Source: Bugula neritina (taxonomy: Eukaryota; Bryozoa; Gymnolaemata; Cheilostomatida; Bugulidae). From it: 25,036 nucleotides of DNA. Positions 11,625 to 21,386 of this stretch are shown here, piece after piece. The first letter of the stretch is position 1. Every line of letters starts with the position of its first letter. The stretch spans positions 1-25,036 of the forward strand of contig CAXIUT010000142.1 of the NCBI GenBank assembly GCA_964035545.1. Direction: 5' to 3'. The notes beneath the pieces were generated by a model. The model was not told the origin of the DNA and ran no database searches. It saw only the letters and a program-made list of their open reading frames with translations. The position numbers and the translations under genes were made by a program.

Positions 11625-11687
11625 GGTTGGGGTTGGGGTTGGGGGTTGGGGTTGGGGTTGGGGTTGGGGTTGGGGGTTGGGGTTGGG
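11625..11687 (+). repeat. Internal G4T2 telomeric array 1
   Basis: About ten GGTTGG-type units in right-end orientation, with two G5 variants (11641-11645 and 11672-11676), then an abrupt change to unique sequence at GAACTTT. Its position, just after a gene's stop codon, and its orientation match the right end of a complete macronuclear chromosome spanning 1-11687. It is not followed by C4A2, as a simple end-to-end telomere fusion would be. Confidence 0.95.
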
Positions 11688-12400
11688 AGAACTTTATTAA
11701 CTTAAATTATCTCGCTTCAAAATCAAATAAATTCAAAAAATGACATAAAACTCAAGAAAAACTGTTTATTGTTTAAAAAATGGATTTTATTGGTCAATAT
11801 TGAGATAGGAGTGTTGATTAGGTAGGGTGAAAAGTTGTTGAATATTTTTTATTAAAGCTGAAAAACATAAGTTTCGAATAGTTTAGAGGATTATATTTAA
11901 AAGAGATATAAAGGTATTTTTTTGAATGGTGACTGTTGACACACACACGAATATTACTATTTTGATTCCAATTATCAATCTAATCGATTTTAATTACTAA
12001 CCATCACTCAAATACCTTCACATCCGCCCCATCTCAATTACTCCACCTCACTTCCAATCGAAACAACCTCCTGTTCTCCCACAATTCTCTCAAACTTAAA
12101 TCCTACTCCATAACTTCTATCTTGAGCAACTCTGAACCAGAACTCTTTTGAAGTGAGAAATTCTGGAGGAAATTTGAGTTGATAGATGGAGGGAAAAAAC
12201 CTAGTTTGAAAGCGAGAGGGAGGGAAAGTGAGATAGGATAGTAGATACGATAAAATTGGATGAGTTGCGTATAGAAATGAGTTATGAGAGTATGTGTGTG
12301 TGAGTGAAAAAAGTGTGACTGATGAAGAAGTTGAATTGAGCGCAATATAAATGCAAGAAAAGAAATTAAGGACTTCATAATAATTAGAACAAAGGTGAAG
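11688..12400. other. Gene-free stretch with unusual base composition
   Basis: Some 710 nt between the internal telomere array and the BET gene. The first ~300 nt are AT-rich with many TGA triplets and no convincing ORF. From about 12005 to 12390 the strand asymmetry is strong: pyrimidine-rich at 12005-12110, then purine-rich with GTGTGTGTGAGTG and GAGAGGGAGGG at 12200-12310. GC content is higher than elsewhere. It probably includes the left flank and promoter of the BET gene. A minus-strand open stretch exists at 12038-12409 but is not supported as a gene. Confidence 0.55.
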
Positions 12401-13536
12401 ATGAACCAATAGGCATCAGGAGACTCACATCAGCCAAGCCTCCATCCATCTAACCATCCAACAGAACCTAATCAGCCCTATCAACTATAACTCAACCAAC
12501 AACAAGTTCTCTACCTTTCCTCACTTCTCCCACAAAATTATTCCTTCCAAATAGAAATTAAACCTGCCAAAAGAAATGCTTCTTCCTCCAAATCTTTCAA
12601 AGAAACACCAAAAATACCCCAAGAACCCAAAAGAAAACTCAAAGTATGAACTCTCTTATTCAGGATTAACCCAAAACCATCACCTCAAAAACCAATAACA
12701 ATCGATCCGTCAAAACCAATAATTCTATTAGGTATACCTAAGAAGCCTAAAATTCTGTTTATTAAAAATATAGTGCTCAAAAAAATGTCAAAAGAAACGC
12801 CTTTGAAGGTGTCAGCTAAGCTCTTCGTCCTTGTATCCGTATCCTAAGTCTCTTAAAAAACAGCAAGACCTCCTGGCCTTTCAGATAGCCAGTAGACCCC
12901 ATCGCTCTTAACATTCCTCAGTACATTGAAATCATAAAAGAGCCAATGGATCTTTCAACGATATAAAATAACCTCAAAACAGGTCAATACATAACTCCAA
13001 CTCAATTTCATGCTGATGTCTCAAAGATAATACAGAACAGCTATACATTCAACACTTCAAACTTCTAATTTCTCAAAGCAACTTAATAATTCTAAGCATA
13101 CTACAGAAAGATAACTTCATAACCAACAACAGATTTCTCTAGAACATATTCCTACGATATTCAAGAAAGTTATGCAGCAAAATCAACTACTCTTTAAAAC
13201 AAAAAATCAAGAAAATAACATAAAGAAGTTGATTACTCACAAAATGGACCAGTTATTTCAATGGCAGAAAAGAAAGAACTTGGACTCAATATAAAAAAAT
13301 TACATAAATAAGATATGAAAGGAATACTAGATATTGTCAATGAAGGAACCAATAAAATAATTGGATAATTCGATCTCAAAGAACTAGACTCAACTATCAT
13401 TAGAAAATTACAAATCTATGTTAAAGAAAAACTTTCAGGATAAAGTAAAACTAAAGGAATCAACGGAGGCGATAACAATTACAATTAAAATGAATAGTAA
13501 TCATCATTCTAAGTTGGAGAAGAAGACTAAAGCTGA
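12401..13536 (+). CDS. BET-type protein: one bromodomain plus NET (extraterminal) domain
   Basis: Exons 12401-12643 and 12664-13536 give 371 aa. Residues 1-81 (exon 1) are Pro/Gln/Asn-rich. A bromodomain spans about 134-232: WPF shelf at 152-154, EPMDLSTIENNL around 173-184, and Asn211 in SYTFN at the acetyl-lysine-contacting position. Residues about 279-338 match a NET domain: MAEKKELGLNIKKL, then ILDIVNEG, GEFDLKELD and LQIYVKE. BET proteins read acetylated histone tails and recruit transcription machinery through NET. Animal BETs usually have two bromodomains; one bromodomain plus NET is the smaller plant-like or protist-like form. The tail is Asn/Glu-rich and acidic. The SHIPPO gene follows on the same strand after 137 nt. 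Confidence 0.9.
12644..12663 (+). other. 20-nt intron in BET gene
   Basis: Starts GTATGAAC and ends ATTCAG (phase 0). The donor contains an in-frame TGA, so the frame would stop at codon 83 if it were retained. Removal joins the N-terminal exon to the bromodomain/NET frame. Confidence 0.85.
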
Positions 13537-13673
13537 TCTTTGAATTTTGCATTCTTCCTCAATACTTATCACTTATTTGTATCAACCTCTCTATTTTCTT
13601 TAACTATTATCTATTTCTCTTGATTTCTAGATCATTTAATCCAAAATAAATTTATAGCTTCGACCTGATCTCC

Positions 13674-15235
13674 ATGAACAACACTCTTACCCCATCAGGA
13701 CCTAAATGTTTTGGAACAACTAAGCGAAGTATATCATTCTTACCAAGAAAGTTTTGTAGACGAAGGAGATAAAAGTATACCTGGACCAGGAACACATTCT
13801 CCCAAAAGAATGGATAAAATATTAAACCCATAATGGACATAAGGAATCTCAACCAATCGACAAACCTTTATATAACCACATCGATTCCAATACCCAGCTC
13901 CCACTCAATACAAACCAAAATATTCATCAATATAAGTAATCATCACGTCACTCAGAAACAAGGAAATAAATATTCGATTCCACATAACTAAACAAGTCCC
14001 AGTCAATAGAGCTATGCTCCAGTACTAAAACCAGAAATGAAATTAAATAAAACTCAATACCCACAATATAGTTTCGGATAGAGTGCTTAAAATAACTATA
14101 ACAATGGAATTCCTGGAGTAGGATCCTATCAACTTAACTTAGAAGAATAACCTTTCAATAAGTATATATCTATCAAAAATAGAACACAAAATCATTTTGG
14201 AACAGGAGATAGACCTCTTCCCTATGGATAATAAGGAAAGTTTCCAGGACCAGGAAAGTATCTAACCATAGACTGTGAACGAACAACTAAATACAGTTTC
14301 TCAAAAACATAAAGAATACCCATCATTGAAAAAAAGAAATCAACTACAACACCCAAGCTATACGATCTTGGATATAAAAAGCATGTTCCAAAAAATAATA
14401 GATTTTTCGATATAAAAGATAACAAAAAGTAAACCTTTCTATTCTAACCAAATTAAAATCCAGGACCAAGTTAATATAATCCTTACTAAAAACATAAAGT
14501 ACCGAATGGAGTTTTCTAATATTCCAAAAGAAAGACTTTTGATCTTAAGATACCAGCTAACTATCCAAGTCCAGATAAATATGCTGGAGAATAAATATTA
14601 ATGAAAGATAAAAAAGGAGTTAGCTTTATCAAAGGAATTAGAAATCTATCAGTTACTTAGAGAATGATACCAGGTCCTGGAAAATATTAACCTATGAAAA
14701 CTTTTTGTACTACTATTGGTGGAGCCATTGGAAAAAGTTAGTAAAAATAAAAATAACCTGAAACTATTATTACTACTCCTAGTTCTTGTGACTATCAACC
14801 AAAATACAAACTTACAAAGTATAAACCTCAATCAACCATCGCTTTCAATGCTAATCGCTGTGATTTCAGCAAAACTATTACTGGAGCTATTGGACCAGGT
14901 TAATATTAACTCAAAAAAGAAGGAAATAAAAGCTAACTAGGTAAAATAGGTCAGAGTAAACGTTTATAATTATATCCTTCTAACAAAAATGTAATAATTG
15001 ACTTATTTAGCCTGGAGTGGGAAACTATTAGATACCAAATATGATCGGACGGTTGCCTAAATATTACAGTTCTCCTAAAAAAATAAACTAAAATGGATTT
15101 TCTACTTTTCATTAGAAACTTAAATACAAAATGATGCAAAATCAAAGAGCAAGAAAAATGGACAAATAATCCTAACTTAACTAATAAATAAACTAAAAAT
15201 CTCAATCTATTCCTTAAGTTCATTCTGAAAACTGA
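13674..15235 (+). CDS. SHIPPO/STPGP-repeat protein (outer dense fibre 3/CIMAP type)
   Basis: Four exons (13674-13728, 13748-13935, 13956-14990, 15011-15235) give 500 aa. The protein is built of spaced Pro-Gly-Pro repeats: SIPGPGTHSP (near residue 28), YPAPTQY, GIPGVGSYQL, KFPGPGKYL, ENPGPSEYNP, ANYPSPDKYAGE, MIPGPGKYEPM, IGPGEYELKK and NPGVGNYEI. Tyr or His follows each core, as in SHIPPO repeats. Such proteins bind the axoneme, some as microtubule inner proteins, and sperm-tail fibres, so an axonemal role in this ciliate is likely. In GKYEP and GEYELK the Glu is encoded by TAA, supporting the glutamate code. Each intron removal restores a repeat frame. It converges on the next gene, with 34 nt between stops. 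Confidence 0.87.
13729..13747 (+). other. 19-nt intron 1 in SHIPPO gene
   Basis: Starts GTATATCA and ends CCAAG. Removal yields FGTTKRKSFVDEGDKSIPGPG, and the length must be 1 modulo 3 to restore the repeat frame. A 31-nt option (to 13759) is possible but removes the conserved-looking KSFVD. Confidence 0.75.
13936..13955 (+). other. 20-nt intron 2 in SHIPPO gene
   Basis: Starts GTAATCAT and ends CTCAG (phase 0). Retention leads to a TGA before the remaining repeats; removal continues the repeat frame. Confidence 0.85.
14991..15010 (+). other. 20-nt intron 3 in SHIPPO gene
   Basis: Starts GTAATAAT and ends TTTAG (phase 0). Removal creates the final repeat NPGVGNYEIP; retention stops the frame after about 20 codons. 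Confidence 0.88.
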
Positions 15236-15269
15236 TTTTATACCATAAAATTGGAAGAAATATCAATAT

Positions 15270-16109
15270 TCAATCTCTATGTGATCTAAATGTTCCATAG
15301 TACCCTTCCTACATCTTATAAAACGCCTATTCACCTCGCTTCTAGTAATCAGCTATAGTTTCTATTTATTTGTCCCATCTAATTCGATCTCTCTCATGAG
15401 AAGAAGGAGAAGTCATTCTCTTATAACGATCTCCTTTAGGATTACTCTCATACATACGATTACTATAAAGTTCTCCTTTAGCACGATTTCTATTATTATA
15501 CTCATTAGCCATTGAATTCGTCCAGTCTTTATTCTAAACTTCTACAATGGAACCTTTTTTCTTTTAATAGATTAGTTCTTCATAAAGCTCTTTAATTTTC
15601 TTGGAATATTTTTAAACTTTCAACTAAAGTTCCTCTATATATTATTTTGTTGAGTTATTTTATTAGTTTCTTTCCTGTTTTATCTCTCTCAATCTTCTCG
15701 TCAAATACTATTCATTTCTTTTTGATTTTTCATTGTCATCTTTAAGTCTTAAGTTTTAAACCTTAAGTGTTTCTATTTATTCACGATATGAATTCAAAAC
15801 ATTAATATTTTCATCTTGACGTCTAACCATCTCAGTAGTATACATGTTGTTTAAAGTTAGTTGATCTTTTTTCTTGTTAGTTTTAGTTCCTTTTTTCTTT
15901 TAATCGAAATGAAATATTTAATTGATGGGCTAATTTTGTTTTCCTAATCTTTGCTGAAGAGCTAATCTATGTTTTTTATGATGTTGATTAAGATCTATAC
16001 AGACTTCAGGCAATGATTTTTTAGCATTTTTCATACTAAAGCTGGCTTTCATAGAGTCATAACTTTTATGTTTACGAGCGTAGCTGTTATCAATTGAACT
16101 TTAATTCAT
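15270..16109 (-). CDS. Coiled-coil protein (279 aa), function unknown
   Basis: A single frame from ATG 16109 to TGA 15270-15272. Residues 1-80 are basic and polar (HHKKHRLALQQRLGKQNQP). A coiled coil runs from about 83 to 192 (LNNMYTTEMVRRQDENINVL, then LKVQNLRLKDDNEKSKRNE, then IEELQLKV). The C-terminal third is Arg/Tyr/Ser-rich (YKRMTSPSSHERDRIRWDK) with aromatic residues near the end (YKMEEGYYGTFRSHRD). I do not recognise a family. It starts 33 nt downstream of the MAPK-like kinase stop on the same strand. With a gap this short the two may share a transcript or simply reflect genome compaction. A cytoskeletal role is only inferred from composition. Confidence 0.75.
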
Positions 16110-16142
16110 TTTAACAGATTTATGCAAATATATGAGAATTGA

Positions 16143-17613
<1,471 letters not shown>

Positions 17614-18317
17614 TGCTTTTTGATAATATTATTTCACCAGGTGAAATTAAAGATTTATCTCAATAGCCTAATTCTATGAATTATCTAAATTATTAGAAAT
17701 ATTACAAGATAAAAATAAATCATATTTTGTTATATTCTTAGATATATTTGAAAAACGATTCGATCAATATTTATATTTACAAATATATATATAAAATAAA
17801 TATTTATCAGTATTTTTAGCTATTAATAGTTTTATCAATCATATACTTTAATTTTAGGTTATTTTGATAATTTTATTGTCAGATTAAGCATTATTTTATT
17901 TGATTTTTATAAAATACTCGAGATTAATGATAGTTTATTGTTTATTTGATATTTTGTCTTTTGTCTTTTGATTCAGTTTTATTAAATTATTTTTTATATT
18001 TTATAAATAAATATGACTATTTTTCAAAGGACTTAAACTTTATATTCTGCTTTTATGGTATATTTACTCATAACTTGTTTGATTCATGATAATTTAGATT
18101 TTTATTACTTTTAAATAACTTAACACTGATAATTTAATTTCTATGTTTAAACCTTTATATTTTTGCTTTATTTTGTATTTAATACTGATTTTTTTCCTCT
18201 ATCTTGATATGAATTTAATCCTTAATCTATTTAATTTCGATAATAAAAATTATGTATATCAATAAACCATTACTAAAGGTTGAAAGAGTACGATCGTCAT
18301 CGATAAACTAATCGAAA
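17614..18317. other. Divergent promoter region, no gene seen
   Basis: About 700 nt, very AT-rich, between the start codons of the MAPK-like gene (-) and a coiled-coil gene (+). It is the longest gene-free stretch inside a block. I find no long frame, tRNA or repeat, only AT-rich runs such as ATATATATA at 17785-17793. It presumably contains both promoters. Confidence 0.6.
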
Positions 18318-19660
18318 ATGCCTTCGGGTCAAAAAAAAAAAATAAACAAGGAAGACAGTACCTCCTTGATGCTATTCGTGAACTAGAAGAAATATAAAAT
18401 ATTTGGGCTAAATTATTAAAAGCAAGTGATGAAGAAATATAAAGAGCAAAAAAGCATAAAATATAAGTATAAGATGATTAAGCCTTCCTTCATTGTCAAG
18501 GTCTACTCGAATAATAATATGAAACCTAATAGTAAAAATTTGCAAAAGTCAGAAGACAACTTAAAGTGACTCTACAGACAGTTGAATAACATATCTAGAT
18601 TGTAGAATCATAAAAAATAGAAAGAGCAAAATAAATAGAGCAAGTAAAGGCATCTATTGAAGAACTTTAAAATTAATAAGCTAACTTTGGTAAAAAAGCA
18701 AAAAGAAAACATGATATTCGAGATAAAATAGAAGACTACACACGATAAATCTAAGCTGCTTCAATTAGGCTACAAGCAGCCAAGTAGAAAAGCTATGAAC
18801 AGAAAAGTTTGTACCTTTAAACTCAAGATTTTTAAATGAAGTTAAGTAACGATCTTGGAAAAGCTGATGAAGATGAAAAGACATATTTCTAGTTCAAAAA
18901 TAGATAAGAAAAATATAAACAACTCTCAAAAATGGTATAAAAATTGCATTCAAAAACAAACTCAGGTACAAGAGATGTATAAATTTATCTAAAAGATAAA
19001 ATAAATGCAATGGCTCACCTACGTACGAGTATCCTCTCGATCGATTAAAAAATAGTCGAGTACAATACTTCAATCTAAGAGCAACTTTATGTTATTGAAG
19101 GACTGAAAAGAAGATCTCATCAAGAAAGATTAGATGATGATACTAATTTCAAGAAATATCAAAGTAAGTATGAGAAACTATATTTTTCAAGAAATAATGA
19201 TATTGATAACTGGAAAAATTATAAATCCTATCTTCAAGAACTATTGAAGAAAGATCAAATGGAACCTCATCTTAAAAACTCAAGATCAACTTATAATCCA
19301 AATCCAAGAGTTTCTCGTATGAGAAATGAACCTCTCAATAAAACAAGTCACAGCAGAAGATACTCTCACCTGAAAACTGAGCCAAGATTATCTAAAATAG
19401 AAGAATAAGAAGAAGATCCTCGCATTGAGTCACGATTTATAGAAGCAAATAGTCCCTATTCAGTAAAAAATGGCATTCGTCGAGATAATAGCGTTCATTT
19501 ACCAAAATTAGTACGAATGAGTGGGAGAGAATAATCTTCTGGCAAAATAAAAGAAAACCTCAAGAAGATGATGAACGAATCGGATGTTTCTTTAGAATCA
19601 GTAAACAGTGACTAAGCTTTAAGTGGATAATTTATTTAGGTAGAATTCCATAAAAAATGA
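18318..19660 (+). CDS. Coiled-coil protein (about 439 aa), function unknown
   Basis: From residue 5 onward the frame is continuous to TGA 19658-19660. It encodes GRQYLLDAIRELEEI and then a Lys/Glu-rich coiled coil to about residue 300, with a Ser/Arg-rich tail (NPNPRVSRMRNEP, HSRRYSHLKTEPRLSK). No known domain is recognised; the layout resembles axonemal or centriolar coiled-coil proteins. The ATG at 18318 (MPSG) is in a different frame from the rest. Removing 18328-18350 (23 nt, GTC...AAG) as an intron joins them cleanly. Equally, one base missing from the A12 run at 18331-18342 would join them without an intron. The body of the gene is secure; the first few residues are not. A glycosyltransferase gene follows 65 nt downstream. 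Confidence 0.72.
18328..18350 (+). other. Possible 23-nt intron, or homopolymer frameshift
   Basis: GTC...AAG around an A12 run. Its removal restores frame (MPSG|RQYLLDAI), but the GTC donor and 23-nt length differ from the GTA/20-nt pattern. A one-base error in the A12 run is the alternative. Confidence 0.45.
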
Positions 19661-19725
19661 TCTCACTTATTTTACCCATATTTATAACAAATATAATTAG
19701 ACAGCTATTCAGTATAAAATAAGCG

Positions 19726-21336
19726 ATGGACATCAAAGATTTCTAGAACAACTTCAAGTATAAACTAATATTACCCTTCATTTACTCTATCAGCATAATA
19801 CTCATGTTTATCGGTCCTTTCTTTTTCCCAGTAGAATACTAAAAATACTATATCTGGCCTATAATATATCTAACATTTCGATCAATTATGACTTGTATTT
19901 GGACAGCTATAGGGTCAGTAAAAACTTATCTTATTCTTAACAAATATTAAAGAATGTAAAAACCTCCATATGGCTAGCAATTAAACGAAACAAACGATAA
20001 TAAAGCAAAGTTGTTACCCAATACTTAAATATAAATGAAATAAAACAATAATAAAGGTCAATTCTATCATGCTTTTATCATTCCAAATTACAAATAAGAT
20101 TAAAAACTTCTTTAATCTACTCTCCAACAAATAGCCAATCACTAAGAAGCTGATTAAAGAATATTTGTCTTCCTAGCAATGGAAGCTCATGAACCATAAT
20201 CATAAATAAAAGCAAAAAAACTAATTAAAGAATTTTAACATAGTTTTAAACTTATGGGCTTTACTATGCATTAAATAAGACAGTACTAGCAAAAAGGAAA
20301 AGCAGCTAATGTTGGCTGGTGCGCTTAACACCTTGAAAAAGATTTTTTTATACCAAATAAAATAAAACCTGAAGAAGTAATGCTCACAATAATTGATGCA
20401 GATTCATGGATACCTAAAATGTACCTTCGTGAAGTAGATCAACATATTTAACAAAAATATTAATAAAGATTTTAAATCATTTTTCAACCTTGTCAAATGT
20501 TTTTCAGAAATCACATGGATGTACCTTGTATTACTAGAACCTATGATGTTTCTCATGCGATGGTACAGTTTAGCAACCTTTTCAGTCTTTTTAACACTTC
20601 TTTTCCTCTATCAAACTACTCTCTCTCATTTTCTTTAGCTAAATCTATCGGCTTTTGGGACACTTGTGCAGATGCTATAGGAGAAGATTTTCACACCACA
20701 ATCAAAGCCTTCTGGAAAACTAAAGGATCTGTAAAAACAATAAGTATTTTTACTCCTTTCAACCTAGTTAACATTCAAACAGGAGAAGGATATTTCACTG
20801 ATATATCAAAAAGATTTTGGCAAGCATAACGCCATGGTAGAGGATGTGCTGATGCTGCCTACTGCTGGAACAAAATATTTACTCAAGGAATCAACTGCTG
20901 GCGTCTCTTTTCCATAGTTTATCAAGTCCTTTAAATAACAACTCTTCCAGCTATTCTTCCATGGTGTATGCTAGCATCAACTGGTATGTCTATTTACTAC
21001 TATTTCTAACAACCTCCTGCAGGAATGATAGATCCATAAATAGTATCTTTGCTTTTCAATATTTGTGGTCTGAGTTTTCTTTTATCTTTCTTTCTTTTTT
21101 ATTATGTGAATCGAAGGGCAGCAAAAATTTATTTCGGTCTCAATCTTGAAAACTGGATTATTAGAGTTATAGAATACATTATTTTATTTATTCCTAATCT
21201 TTTTCTGATCACAGCACCTAGTGTTACAATAGCTGTTTTTCGAGTGGCTTTTGGCAGCAATGAATATGAAGTAGCATCAAAGAAGCTAACATAAAAATCT
21301 CAAATATTTTCCAAAATAAGCAGTTAACATTTTTGA
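19726..21336 (+). CDS. Multi-pass family-2 glycosyltransferase-like membrane protein
   Basis: A continuous frame of 536 aa from ATG 19726, no intron. Two membrane segments near residues 13-33 (LILPFIYSISIILMFIGPFF) and 42-66 lead to a cytosolic domain. That domain has HAFIIPNYKEDE (about 115-126), DADSW (224-228), GEDFH with Asp321, and QAERHGRG (366-373). These correspond to the D, DxD, (E/T)ED and Q-x-x-R-x motifs of processive GT2 enzymes (chitin/cellulose/hyaluronan synthase group). The C-terminal third has several membrane spans (VSLLFNICGLSFLLSFFLF, then VIEYIILFIPNLFLITAP). The substrate cannot be told: the usual Q-x-x-R-W tryptophan is His here, and the family is also known as uncharacterised protist/fungal proteins. 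Several Glu positions in the active-site blocks are TAA. Confidence 0.85.
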
Positions 21337-21386
21337 TGATTAATTGATATATTATTTAAACACTCAAATTATAATTAAACCCGTGT

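Noticed and set aside
12038-12409. Minus-strand open frames of 91 and 123 codons upstream of the BET gene
   Set aside because: Two overlapping frames are open at once, they contain no TAA/TAG codons unlike real genes here, and the sequence is low-complexity (Ser/Leu/Phe/His) with no domain.
14222-15223. Minus-strand frames opposite the SHIPPO gene
   Set aside because: They are shadows of a plus-strand gene with clear PGPG repeats.
17614-18317. Possible tRNA or small RNA gene in the longest intergenic region
   Set aside because: No cloverleaf, box A/B or Pol III-type T-run arrangement could be identified by eye.
20497-21294. Several short separate plus-strand frames in the glycosyltransferase and downstream
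   Set aside because: They are pieces of one 536-codon gene split only by TAA/TAG, which are sense codons here, or lie in other frames.
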